This document shows, piece by piece, positions 1 through 7,332 of a stretch of 16,184 nucleotides of DNA. The stretch spans positions 1-16,184 of the forward strand of contig CAKPAT010000018.1 of the NCBI GenBank assembly GCA_934133155.1, read 5' to 3'. This DNA comes from an uncultured Bacilli bacterium. GTDB taxonomy: Bacteria > Bacillota_I > Bacilli_A > RF39 > UBA660. Below the pieces are notes generated by a model. That model was not told the DNA's origin and searched no databases. It saw only the letters and a list, made by a program, of their open reading frames with translations. A program made the position numbers and the translations under genes. Positions within the stretch are counted from its first letter, which is position 1. The number at the start of each line of letters is the position of its first letter.

Positions 1-24
1 TAAAGATACAAATTAGCCATTTTT

Positions 25-33
25 TGATATAAT
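25..33 (+). promoter_or_regulatory. Extended -10 promoter element inside the left-edge switch
   Basis: TGA-TATAAT is a TGn extended -10. It ends 16 bases before the core of the site at 50, the same distance as in the switch at 9187-9314 and one base more than in the switch at 10159-10285. It points right, into the 3' end of the neighbouring minus-strand gene. This would be the OFF orientation if the switched gene lies to the left on the minus strand. The -35 region is weak (GATACA at 5-10). Confidence 0.45.
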
Positions 34-45
34 TTTGATAGAAAC

Positions 46-74
46 TTAACGTATAAAAGATTATTATACGTTAA
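46..74. repeat. Recombination-type site, outer half of a switch cut by the window edge
   Basis: The core CGTATAA, centre AAGATTA, TTATACG occupies 50-70, and the flanking TTAA on both sides extends the arms to 11 bp. It has the same architecture as the six sites at 4063-4179, 9187-9314 and 10159-10285. It lies just beyond the 3' end of a minus-strand surface gene, as the outer sites at 4159 and 9294 lie beyond the genes upstream of them. Its partner with the same centre would be expected roughly 80-90 bp to the left, outside the window. It could also fold as a hairpin in RNA. Confidence 0.6.
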
Positions 75-107
75 AAATAAAGGCCATATGGGACATTCAT
101 ATGGCTT
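73..107 (-). terminator. Rho-independent terminator of the large surface protein gene
   Basis: The arms GCCATATG (83-90) and CATATGGC (98-105) enclose a 7-base loop and extend with A/T pairs on both sides. On the minus strand the stem is followed by a T-rich run. The stem overlaps the last codons and the TGA stop of the gene ending at 97. Confidence 0.75.
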
Positions 108-3018
108 TTATTTCTATGTTATAAGGATTTTCTTTTGTGCCGACACCCGTAAATGTAATTTTACTTGTATCAATATTTATTACAGGTTTTACATATAGGC
201 TATCCCATGTGGTGTTACTTTTGAGACCACCTTGAGCCGTAACGCCTAGACTAAAAGATACAAACTCACTATCAAAATGTGATGGTGATATTGTCCAAAA
301 TGCCGAACCTGTGTATAAATAGTAAAAGTTATTAGTTGAAGTAATTACTCCACCAGCCATATTTACTTCGTCTGCAGTAATTAATCCTACTGGATTTTTT
401 AAGCTTTTATTTCCACCATTTACACTAAAACTATCATTGACATCGCATGTTAAGATTGGACCTGTTTTAGGCTTTACCCAGATATTGAATTTTTGATAGT
501 TTGTAAGAATAGTTGGGTTATTCCCATATCCTTTATTTGTATATGAATTATGTGTTTGACTATATATCGTTCTATCATTACAAAATATTTCATCTTTAGA
601 TATTGCACTTTCAAAGTTTTTAAGATTTTGGTCATACCAACTATCTAGATATGTTTTGATTGTGCTATCTGTTATATTAGTTCTTGCCTCTTCTTTGGAG
701 TTTGTTCCATAACCATAGCCTTTTATTCCCATGCTGTTTTGTGAATTATATTTTACTGTATAGAAAAGTCTTTGATTTGTATAGTCTTTACTTGTATTGA
801 AGAATGTATAATACCCTACTTTGTCTTCACTTACTTTTCCACTTATGATATTACCAGATAGTTTAAATTTTCTAGTATCTTTATCAAAGGTGTAACTATC
901 TGCAAAGTAATATATTTTAGAAGATGATAAGCCATCATCTACAAAAGTTGTTTCACTTTCGGTTACAGTAAAGTTATCCTTATTTGCATACATGTAGCCA
1001 GCATATGTATTATCATTAATGTATTTATTGAAACTACTTTTATTTAACTGTCTATCACTTGAGGTTTCTCCATTTTCATGTGGTTCAGTTCCATCGTATA
1101 TCAATCTTAATGTGCTATCACCATTTATTCTAATTATTCTCCAGTAAAAATTTGCAAATTTAACATAATTTCCTGATACTGAACCTCTATAATAATAGGT
1201 ATCTCCGGCGTTATCTTTAGATGCATACATTCCAACACCAGTTGTATCATAATTTTTTATGGTTGCATTATATTTATAGGCAGTATAAGTATATTTAATT
1301 TTGCCGGTTATTTCGTCTTTAACTGAAGTTATATCTATTAATTTATAAAGGTATGTTAGTTTACCATCATCCCAGTCAGTACCATTTGTATAGTATGTTT
1401 TACCATTTTTTAAATCAATATCTGATATTTCTACTTTTTGTCCACTTGGTATTCTATAAATTCCTTTAGAAGAGTCAAATGTATAATTTTCACCGATCCA
1501 TAAATATGATTTTTCTGTTGTTATTGTTTCTGATTTTGATGATTTATTTTCACCATATTTAATTACTGGACTTGTAATATTAAAATCCGGCGTGCCTTTT
1601 TCTTTTATTAATGTTTTGGCTTCATTTATGCTGGCATTATTTGTTTCTTCGGCTATGATACAATCTGAAAGATTATCTATATTATTTTGTTTACAAAATT
1701 CTTCATATCTAACATTTGTTGCTTTCATACTTAAATCAGATTTATTACCTGCTTCATCTGTTACATATGCTGTTATTAGATAGTCACCTTCGTCTAATGA
1801 TGTAAATGTATAGTTACTATTTTCACTTTCAATGTAAGTTTCTCCATTATCTTTGGAGTAATAATACTTAGCTACTCCACTATGATTATCAGTTGCTTTA
1901 ACATTTACTGTTATAGTGTTTTCATTTATTGTAAGTGTCATGTCATTTATTTTTGGAGTTTCTGTATCTATCATTAGCTTATCTGTGCATTTACTTGCAG
2001 TATTTCCTTTTGGGTCAGTAGCAGTTATACATACAACTTGTGCGTTTGCACTACTTGACAAGGTTATTTTCCCAATATTATTTGTTAAAGTTAAATTGGT
2101 ATTGGGTGTACATTTTTGACTGTCTATGCAGTATTTAATACTAGCTATATTATCATTATCTAAAGCTTTTACATTAATATTTAATCCTTTATAAATATTG
2201 TTATTACCAAGTGTTCCATCTAAAGTAAATTCTAAAGTCGGTGGTGTTTCGTCTTTGGTTTTAATCATATTACTTCCAAACACAACATTACCTTCTATAT
2301 CTTCGGCTTTAATATAAACTGTATAATCTTTATAAGGACTTAAATTAAATATTTCATAGGTATTATTATCACTTTCGTACCACTTGTCATTATCAATGGA
2401 GTAATAATATTTGATGGCGTTTGTAGCGTCTACCACAGACCTTATTGATGTTTCAGTAGAACTTAAATCAATTTTGTTAATAGATAAAGTATCTGACAAA
2501 GAATTAGAACTATTAAAGTTAGAGAAATTTCCTTTTTGTAAAAAACTTAAATCCATTTTAAAATCTGTTGATGTAATACTTGGTTGGGAGGTGATATTTT
2601 CATTATATGTCATGGTAAGTGTAAATGTTTTATTTTTTCCTTTTTCAATTATTTCATTTGAATTTATGCCATCTATTTTGTAATTTATAATGTTTTGTTC
2701 AGACATTTTTATTTTAATATAATCTAGTGTGGCATCTAATGTTCCTTTATTAGAAATTGTTATATCATACGTTATAGCATCACCAGGAGAAGTGAAGTTT
2801 GCGTTTATATTTGCTGATGTTTTATCAAATGAGGTATTTACTTCTTCGGCATATCCTACTTTATTTTTAAAGGCAATATTTGTTATTTCAACGTCCCAAT
2901 TACTAGTAACTGATGATGATGAGTTTATATTTAGTTTACTTGAAAAAATGGAGTAACCAGCCCCCATAATTAATAAAATGATACATAAACTTATTATTAA
3001 TACACTTTTGCCTTTCAT
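97..3018 (-). CDS. Large membrane-anchored surface protein with Ig/FN3-like repeats and a C-terminal DUF6273-like module
   Basis: The protein has 973 residues. A hydrophobic segment at residues 5-21 is followed by GYSIFSSKLNI, resembling the GYSAFNTNI junction of the three other surface proteins here. Residues 38-165 look like a camelysin/TasA-type beta domain (inference from SNWDVEITNI and the SNKGTLDATLDYIKI strand). Two related segments containing KYYYSxDN, near 203 and 384, mark FN3/Ig-like repeats; TPPTLEFTLDG and the DEAGN ending are typical of Ig-like surface domains. From about residue 600 to the end there is a module with FANFYWRIIRINGD and a VKPVINIDTS...GVGTKENPYNIE ending, resembling DUF6273-type domains; it is shared in shorter form with the next gene. 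The start is supported by an AAGGTGGTG ribosome binding site. Unlike its relatives it has a conventional promoter and no switch. An adhesive or coat role is inference. Confidence 0.85.
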   Translation of the reverse strand: MKGKSVLIISLCIILLIMGAGYSIFSSKLNINSSSSVTSNWDVEITNIAFKNKVGYAEEVNTSFDKTSANINANFTSPGDAITYDITISNKGTLDATLDYIKIKMSEQNIINYKIDGINSNEIIEKGKNKTFTLTMTYNENITSQPSITSTDFKMDLSFLQKGNFSNFNSSNSLSDTLSINKIDLSSTETSIRSVVDATNAIKYYYSIDNDKWYESDNNTYEIFNLSPYKDYTVYIKAEDIEGNVVFGSNMIKTKDETPPTLEFTLDGTLGNNNIYKGLNINVKALDNDNIASIKYCIDSQKCTPNTNLTLTNNIGKITLSSSANAQVVCITATDPKGNTASKCTDKLMIDTETPKINDMTLTINENTITVNVKATDNHSGVAKYYYSKDNGETYIESENSNYTFTSLDEGDYLITAYVTDEAGNKSDLSMKATNVRYEEFCKQNNIDNLSDCIIAEETNNASINEAKTLIKEKGTPDFNITSPVIKYGENKSSKSETITTEKSYLWIGENYTFDSSKGIYRIPSGQKVEISDIDLKNGKTYYTNGTDWDDGKLTYLYKLIDITSVKDEITGKIKYTYTAYKYNATIKNYDTTGVGMYASKDNAGDTYYYRGSVSGNYVKFANFYWRIIRINGDSTLRLIYDGTEPHENGETSSDRQLNKSSFNKYINDNTYAGYMYANKDNFTVTESETTFVDDGLSSSKIYYFADSYTFDKDTRKFKLSGNIISGKVSEDKVGYYTFFNTSKDYTNQRLFYTVKYNSQNSMGIKGYGYGTNSKEEARTNITDSTIKTYLDSWYDQNLKNFESAISKDEIFCNDRTIYSQTHNSYTNKGYGNNPTILTNYQKFNIWVKPKTGPILTCDVNDSFSVNGGNKSLKNPVGLITADEVNMAGGVITSTNNFYYLYTGSAFWTISPSHFDSEFVSFSLGVTAQGGLKSNTTWDSLYVKPVINIDTSKITFTGVGTKENPYNIEIKAI

Positions 3019-3043
3019 GTTTACACCACCTTATGATGTAATA

Positions 3044-3072
3044 ATTATAGCGTATTTACTCATATTCTTCAA
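3044..3072 (-). promoter_or_regulatory. Sigma-A-type promoter of the large surface protein gene
   Basis: On the minus strand the -35 TTGAAG (3067-3072) is followed by a 17-base spacer and the -10 TATAAT (3044-3049). It lies 25 bases upstream of the ATG at 3018. The short leader carries the ribosome binding site AAGGTGGTG. Confidence 0.8.
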
Positions 3073-3096
3073 GGCTATAAGTAAAATTACATGTCA

Positions 3097-4044
3097 TTAA
3101 TATTTGATTTTGAATTTATTATTTTCCGTGCCATCTCCAGATAATTTTATATCTGATTTTAAATACATAACCGGAACAATTCCGACATTTGAACCTATAC
3201 CCCAGTAAACGTATCCACCACGATTTAGATTATTTTGAGATTGCCAAGCACTCATTTGCTGAGCATTTGTACCTTTCACTGGATTAATTAACCAGTACCA
3301 TGAATATATGTTATGCATGTAAGTACTATTATCTAATTTACTATTTAAATAATCACTAACACTAGCAAGACCAATGTTACCTTTCCATTTGTAAGTTTCC
3401 TCTTCTGCTAAAGCCTCAGTTACTGGTCCTATATTAAAAACATGCGATATTATTTGATTTTTTGCGGTTTCACTTAGCGTGCTATAATAACCACTATCTT
3501 TATAACGGTTTGTAGAGTTTAAATATTGATTTACTAAGGCATCTTCTTCTGGAAGTTTATATATTTTACCGTCTATGGTTATTTCTGAGACGGCATTTCC
3601 TAAATTATCATACGTACTTGAACTACTACCATACCAATTACAGCCATTGCTATTTTGACAGTAACCGTCGGCGTTATAACGATTTGTTAATATGGTTACA
3701 TTATAACCCTCTTGACATTGGTCATAGTTTATTTTATCAGTTATAGGTGTTTCTCTGATTATTTTGATTGTTTTATCTTCATTTATAGATAGTATTCGGT
3801 AATTTTCATTATTGAATATTATATAATTATTTGGGTTTGATCCTTTATAAATGTAAGTGCGGTTTTCTTTATATAGTCCACTTTCTTCTAATTTTACTGT
3901 TACTCCATTAAAGATGAAATAATCTTCTTTAATGTTTCCTTTTACTTTTAGACTTATATTTGTATTAAAGGCAGAGTAGCCCACTGTTATAAACATTATT
4001 AATATAATTGATATAATTATGGGTATATTTTTCTTTTTTCGCAT
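3097..4044 (-). CDS. Surface protein, GYSAFNTNI signal anchor plus DUF6273-like domain
   Basis: The protein has 315 residues. The start was set at MRKKKN because the ATG 12 bases upstream lies in the ribosome binding site GGAGGT (4049-4054). A basic start and a hydrophobic segment (about 7-25) end in VGYSAFNTNI and LKVKGNI, a junction almost identical to that of the genes at 8499 and 9321. The rest is extracellular in character: NYIIFNNENYRILSINEDKT, a Cys/Gly-rich stretch (QEGYNVTILTN..., GCNWYGSSSS), and a C-terminal WYWLINP...GIVPVMYLKSDIKLSGDGTENN that matches the end of the larger neighbour and DUF6273-like modules. It is preceded by the invertible-type repeat pair at 4063-4179. The sorting motif may be cut by a SipW-like signal peptidase (inference). 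No enzyme function is visible. Confidence 0.85.
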   Translation of the reverse strand: MRKKKNIPIIISIILIMFITVGYSAFNTNISLKVKGNIKEDYFIFNGVTVKLEESGLYKENRTYIYKGSNPNNYIIFNNENYRILSINEDKTIKIIRETPITDKINYDQCQEGYNVTILTNRYNADGYCQNSNGCNWYGSSSSTYDNLGNAVSEITIDGKIYKLPEEDALVNQYLNSTNRYKDSGYYSTLSETAKNQIISHVFNIGPVTEALAEEETYKWKGNIGLASVSDYLNSKLDNSTYMHNIYSWYWLINPVKGTNAQQMSAWQSQNNLNRGGYVYWGIGSNVGIVPVMYLKSDIKLSGDGTENNKFKIKY

Positions 4045-4062
4045 ATTTACCTCCATATTTTT

Positions 4063-4179
4063 CGTATAACATGAAATTATATGTTTATATTTATTATCTT
4101 TAGAGGTTTTTTTAGTTAAAATGTTACTTTTTATACATTTTTTAAAATAAAAACTTAACGTATAATTTCATGTTATACG
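4063..4179. repeat. Invertible-type switch 1: paired inverted sites with matching centres
   Basis: The inner site (4063-4083) is CGTATAA, CATGAAA, TTATATG. The outer site (4159-4179) read on the opposite strand is CGTATAA, CATGAAA, TTATACG. The 7-base centres match exactly and one arm base differs. The inner site ends 18 bases before the ATG at 4044. The 75-bp interior is more diverged than in the other two switches and has no clear extended -10 at the expected place. On the gene-directed strand a GATAAT (4093-4098) is a possible -10, so this copy may be ON or degenerate. The outer site has longer arms (about 16 bp with one mismatch) followed by T-rich DNA on the minus strand, and may also terminate yqeY. 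Confidence 0.6.
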
Positions 4180-4207
4180 CTAAGTTTTAGGTATTTTAAA
4201 CAACTTT

Positions 4208-4651
4208 TTAAAGATTATTTATTTTTTCTTTAACGATTGAACTAGCAAGCCCCATGTCGGCTTTACCTTTGATAAGTGGTGTTAAGGTTTTCATTATTTT
4301 TCCCATGTCTTTACTTGTCTCAGGTTTAACTTCTTCAAAAACAGAATTTATTGTTTTTCTTAACTCTTCTTCAGTCATTTGCTCAGGTAAATATTTATTT
4401 AATATTTGGATTTCTTTTTCGGTTTTTTCTATTAAATCTTCTCTTTTTCCTTTAGCAAATTCAGTTATGGAGTCTTTTCTTGTTTTTATTTGGTGACTTA
4501 TAACATCAATTACTTCGGCATCTGTTAAGTTTGCTTTTTTTTCTAGTTCTTTCATTTGAATGTCGCTTTTAATCATTCTTACGACTGCTAGTGTTTCTTT
4601 GTCTTGATTTTTCATGGCTGTTTTTAAATCTTCTAATATTTTTTCTCTCAT
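4208..4651 (-). CDS. yqeY: YqeY family protein (GatB/YqeY domain)
   Basis: The protein has 147 residues. It starts MREKILEDLKTAMKNQDKE, typical of the family, which runs about 145-150 residues. It includes the conserved LAVVRMIKSDIQ, the LPEQMTEEEL stretch and the C-terminal MGKIMKTLTPLIKGKAD. The family resembles the tail domain of the GatB subunit of tRNA-dependent amidotransferase, but its own role is not well defined. An ATG 30 bases upstream was rejected: the ribosome binding site AGGAGG (4658-4663) sits 6 bases before the chosen start. It follows rpsU with only a terminator-like hairpin between, the usual rpsU-yqeY order of Bacillota, so it is probably transcribed by readthrough from the rpsU promoter. 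Confidence 0.92.
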   Translation of the reverse strand: MREKILEDLKTAMKNQDKETLAVVRMIKSDIQMKELEKKANLTDAEVIDVISHQIKTRKDSITEFAKGKREDLIEKTEKEIQILNKYLPEQMTEEELRKTINSVFEEVKPETSKDMGKIMKTLTPLIKGKADMGLASSIVKEKINNL

Positions 4652-4668
4652 ATATATCCTCCTAATAG

Positions 4669-4689
4669 AAAAAGTCTGCAAGCAGACTT
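4669..4689 (-). terminator. Attenuator/terminator between rpsU and yqeY
   Basis: The arms AAGTCTGC (4672-4679) and GCAGACTT (4682-4689) with a 2-base loop are followed on the minus strand by five Ts. It overlaps the rpsU stop codon and precedes the yqeY ribosome binding site by only a few bases. It probably lowers yqeY expression relative to rpsU. Confidence 0.75.
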
Positions 4690-4906
4690 AGTCGTTGTAA
4701 CGGCCTCGAGAAGTATTTTCTCTTTCGCTACGATTTCTTCTTCTAGTGTTTTTAATGCCTTCTTTTTTAGCGTTTCTTCTTTTAACGCCTGGTTTTAAAT
4801 AACCTTGAATTCTTTGTTTTAATTTTGCGCGGGAGCCATCTTTATCTACTTTTAGGTTTCTTAAAGCACCTTCAACATTACCATTACGAACTATTACTTT
4901 TGTCAT
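4688..4906 (-). CDS. rpsU: Small ribosomal subunit protein bS21, with extended C-terminus
   Basis: The protein has 72 residues and starts MTKVIVRNGNVEGALRNLK, the bS21 N-terminal pattern (VVR..E..ALRR.K in the family), followed by the Lys/Arg-rich PGVKRRNAKKEGIK. The usual length is about 57-60; this one carries an extra Arg/Ser/Asn-rich tail (RRRNRSERENTSRGRYND). bS21 sits near the anti-Shine-Dalgarno end of 16S rRNA and helps initiation. The ribosome binding site GGGAGGGA is strong and a near-consensus promoter lies just upstream. It is followed by yqeY, its usual partner. The tail may be lineage-specific. Confidence 0.9.
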   Translation of the reverse strand: MTKVIVRNGNVEGALRNLKVDKDGSRAKLKQRIQGYLKPGVKRRNAKKEGIKNTRRRNRSERENTSRGRYND

Positions 4907-4934
4907 AAAAATCCCTCCCTTCTTGGCTAATGGT

Positions 4935-4963
4935 ATTATAACATGTCAAAAGGTGATTTTCAA
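4935..4963 (-). promoter_or_regulatory. Strong promoter of rpsU-yqeY
   Basis: On the minus strand the -35 TTGAAA (4958-4963), a 17-base spacer and the -10 TATAAT (4935-4940) with an upstream TGT (extended -10) form a near-consensus vegetative promoter 28 bases upstream of the rpsU ATG. Confidence 0.85.
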
Positions 4964-5013
4964 GGGCAAATAAGCTGTAAAACCAATATTTTGTAGATTT
5001 TTTTGGTATTTTT

Positions 5014-5172
5014 TTAAATTTTACACATTTTCCCGGTGGCAACTCTTCTTATGGCACTACCTAGACTTTTACCTAAATCTATTAATAGAGATAGTCCTTT
5101 AACTACGGCATTCATAAGGGCTGATGTCATTCCGGCTTTTATTTCTTTGAGTTCGTTTTCTTTTAGTATCAT
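5014..5172 (-). CDS. Small secreted peptide precursor B with double-glycine-type leader (putative two-peptide bacteriocin)
   Basis: The peptide has 52 residues. The leader MILKENELKEIKAG (1-14) matches the class II bacteriocin leader pattern (L..xEL..I.GG), with Ala-Gly instead of Gly-Gly at the cut site. The predicted mature part is 38 residues: it starts MTSALMNAVVKG, contains a GxxxG motif (LGKSLG), is cationic (RRVATGK) and ends KMCKI with one Cys. The ATG overlaps the TGA of peptide A (ATGA), so translation is probably coupled. The leader is nearly parallel in sequence to that of peptide A. GxxxG motifs are known in two-peptide (class IIb) bacteriocins; antimicrobial activity here is inference, and a signalling peptide is the main alternative. 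No immunity gene follows: the next gene is rpsU. Confidence 0.78.
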   Translation of the reverse strand: MILKENELKEIKAGMTSALMNAVVKGLSLLIDLGKSLGSAIRRVATGKMCKI

Positions 5173-5303
5173 TTACATGCCACTGGATTTACGATACCAC
5201 TTATGACGCTTATTACAAATGATATTATGGCACCTACTCCTGCCCAGAGGTTTATATTAAAACCGCCTTTTATTTGTTTTAATTCTTCTTTTTTTAATGT
5301 CAT
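5169..5303 (-). CDS. Small secreted peptide precursor A with double-glycine leader (putative two-peptide bacteriocin)
   Basis: The peptide has 44 residues. The leader MTLKKEELKQIKGG (1-14) is a textbook double-glycine leader, with the hydrophobic/Glu pattern L3, E7-L8, I11 and the GG cut site read by C39 peptidases. The mature part of 30 residues starts FNINLWAGVGAII, is strongly hydrophobic with small-residue spacing (AGVGA, SVISG) and ends NPVACK with one Cys. The start is preceded by a GAGGAT ribosome binding site and lies 8 bases after the exporter gene. The TGA stop overlaps the ATG of peptide B. The arrangement exporter - peptide A - peptide B indicates one operon whose exporter cuts and secretes both peptides. 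Class membership is inferred from the leader and context, not from a recognised homologue. Confidence 0.82.
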   Translation of the reverse strand: MTLKKEELKQIKGGFNINLWAGVGAIISFVISVISGIVNPVACK

Positions 5304-5311
5304 ATAAATCC

Positions 5312-7273
5312 TCACTTTCCTGTATTTAAGGTTATTTTTCCGTTTTCTATTTTTATTAATCTAGAAAATAAATCTTTATTATCTAATCTATGCGATATAA
5401 ATATGATTGTTTTATCATGGTATTTTTTTAGTATGTTTTTGAGTATTCTTCTTTCCATATTAGTATCTGTTTCAGAAAGACCTTCATCTATTATTAATGT
5501 ATCAAAATCTGTTAATGCACGTGCTAGAGCTACTCTTTGTTTTTGACCACCTGATAGATTAAAGCCATCTTCTTGAATTAGTCCTTTTTGGTCAAGGTTT
5601 TCTATTTCTACTGTTTTGATATTGTTATTTTTGCCTTTAATATTTAGGTTGTTTTCTAGGCTATCTGTAAATAGTTTTTCTTCTTGACCGATGTATATTA
5701 TATTTTTGATAGATGTGTTTTTGATGTTTTTTTCATTTATATAAATATTCCCTTCATAATTATCATAAAATCCAGCAAGTATTTTAAATAAGGTGCTTTT
5801 ACCACTGCCTGATGGACCTATTACCATCACTTTACTTTTTTCTTTTATTTCTATGGTTATATCTTTTAATATTTTTTTATCAAAGGTGTAACTCACTTTA
5901 GAGAATTTTATATCACCTTTAATGTTTTTTTCTTCTTTTTCTTTTATTTCGGCAAATAGTATATCTTTAATGTGATAGATGGGTGCTTTAGCTTCTTTTG
6001 TTTCTAAAAGGTATTTATATATGTTTATTAATGCTTCTTGGCATATTTCAAATAATAGAAAATATAGTATGAATTTATTTAAATCTAATTTATAGCTAAT
6101 TAATAGAAATATTATTATTTCCATGTAGTTTAATAAATTTTGATATGTTTTTTCTTTGGCATACTGGTTTTCATATTTTTCTTTAGCATTTAAAAATCTT
6201 AAGTTTTTGTTTTCGAAGTTTGAAATTATTTTATCTTTTATTTTTAACCCTTTTATACTTTCAAAGGCGGATATAGCTTCTGCCATATATGAGTGTGCGA
6301 GTGATTTTTGGTTTAGCATATTTTCAATTAAGGTGTAATTTTTTTTATGATATATGCTTAAGAGTATTAGATTTATTATTCCAGATAGTATGTATATAAA
6401 AAAAATACTTATGTTTTGGTTTAATATGAATAATAATATGGTTATGACTAAGGGGATATCTAAGAAAAGAAATGATATACCATTTAACAATATTTTTTCT
6501 AAAATAAATGTATCTTCATAATAACTCATTACTTCACCTAATGTTTTATTTCGATAATAAAGATAAGGAAGTTTCATTAGTTTTTGAAATAACTTTTCGG
6601 ACAAATCTTTTTTCATTTTTTTATTTAGTTTTATTTCAAGCTTATTTTTTAGGTATTCAAGCAGACATTTAGACACGATTATTATTGAAAGGATTTTTAT
6701 GATATTTATATCTTTTTCAAGTATTTTTTGAAGTATTAAAGCATAAGCAAAAGAAAAGATACATAAGGTTATGGATATGATGCCGATTATGATTATATTT
6801 TTTTTATATTTGTGGAATGATTTATATATAAATTTAAATGATTTTATTTCTTCATCTTTTAATACTTCTCGCACCTTTTTCATTTCTATTGTTATTAGGG
6901 ACCAGTTTTGTAAAAATTTTTCAAAGGAAATTTTTTTTATTTTAGATGCGGGATCGGCTATTTTTAGATATCTCTTTTTAAAGTTTATTTCATATATAAC
7001 GATGTAATGTTTATAATTTTTGTATTCCATGTGGGCTATACAAGGAACTTTTACATCTTTTAGGTTTTTATGTTTTTTTCCATATGCTTCAAACCCTATA
7101 CTGTTTAATGTTTCAACTATATCGTATGCGGTTGTGCCGTTTTTGGTGGTTTTTAGCATTTCACTTAGTTTATAAATACTAGAATAACCACCATAATATT
7201 TTAATATCATTTGTGTGCAGGCTGCTGCGCAATCTTGAAATCCTGTTTGATTTGTGAATGGATATTTTTGCAA
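5312..7273 (-). CDS. Peptidase-containing ABC transporter (C39 domain) for double-glycine peptides
   Basis: The protein has 653 residues. The N-terminal C39 cysteine peptidase (about 1-130) has catalytic Cys15 (FQDCAAACTQM), His89 (KHYIVIYE) and Asp107 (IADPA). The membrane domain (about 155-420) is followed by the ATPase: Walker A GPSGSGKS (486-493), Q-loop Gln530, signature LSGGQ (573-577), Walker B DTLIIDE (591-597) and switch His628. Proteins of this type remove the leader at the double glycine and export the peptide; they work as dimers in the membrane. Start: TTG at 7273, nine bases after AGGAGG; an in-frame TAA lies three codons upstream and no other start codon lies between. It is somewhat shorter than the usual 700 or so residues, partly from a short ATPase helical region. 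The two peptide genes follow directly. No HlyD-type accessory gene is present. Confidence 0.93.
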   Translation of the reverse strand: MQKYPFTNQTGFQDCAAACTQMILKYYGGYSSIYKLSEMLKTTKNGTTAYDIVETLNSIGFEAYGKKHKNLKDVKVPCIAHMEYKNYKHYIVIYEINFKKRYLKIADPASKIKKISFEKFLQNWSLITIEMKKVREVLKDEEIKSFKFIYKSFHKYKKNIIIIGIISITLCIFSFAYALILQKILEKDINIIKILSIIIVSKCLLEYLKNKLEIKLNKKMKKDLSEKLFQKLMKLPYLYYRNKTLGEVMSYYEDTFILEKILLNGISFLFLDIPLVITILLFILNQNISIFFIYILSGIINLILLSIYHKKNYTLIENMLNQKSLAHSYMAEAISAFESIKGLKIKDKIISNFENKNLRFLNAKEKYENQYAKEKTYQNLLNYMEIIIFLLISYKLDLNKFILYFLLFEICQEALINIYKYLLETKEAKAPIYHIKDILFAEIKEKEEKNIKGDIKFSKVSYTFDKKILKDITIEIKEKSKVMVIGPSGSGKSTLFKILAGFYDNYEGNIYINEKNIKNTSIKNIIYIGQEEKLFTDSLENNLNIKGKNNNIKTVEIENLDQKGLIQEDGFNLSGGQKQRVALARALTDFDTLIIDEGLSETDTNMERRILKNILKKYHDKTIIFISHRLDNKDLFSRLIKIENGKITLNTGK

Positions 7274-7332
7274 ACTAACTTACCTCCTCACAAGATATAT
7301 ACGATTAAATTTTGATTAATTCTTTTGAAATG

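Noticed and set aside
50..70. The sites as chromosomal dif (XerC/XerD) sites
   Set aside because: dif is normally a single site with longer, non-identical arms and a 6-base centre. Here there are seven sites with symmetric short arms and different centres. A Xer-like recombinase could still be the enzyme.
1592..2956. Several long plus-strand open frames inside the large surface protein gene
   Set aside because: They lie antisense to a clear coding sequence, lack ribosome binding sites and read as hydrophobic, low-complexity products, as expected for complements of AT-rich coding DNA. The same holds for plus-strand frames inside the exporter, rsmD, LamG and Sel1 genes.
4045..4056. Upstream ATG giving MEVN at the start of the surface protein at 3097
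   Set aside because: The ATG forms part of the GGAGGT ribosome binding site that serves the ATG at 4044, and related proteins start at MRK.
4964..5013. Terminator after the peptide operon
   Set aside because: The ACCAA and TTGGT arms in this stretch form only a weak stem with a long loop, and better T-runs lie on the plus strand. I cannot support a terminator for the operon here.
7274..7332. Promoter for the exporter-peptide operon
   Set aside because: A TATATA lies upstream of the ribosome binding site, but no acceptable -35 is at the right distance, so I do not list it.
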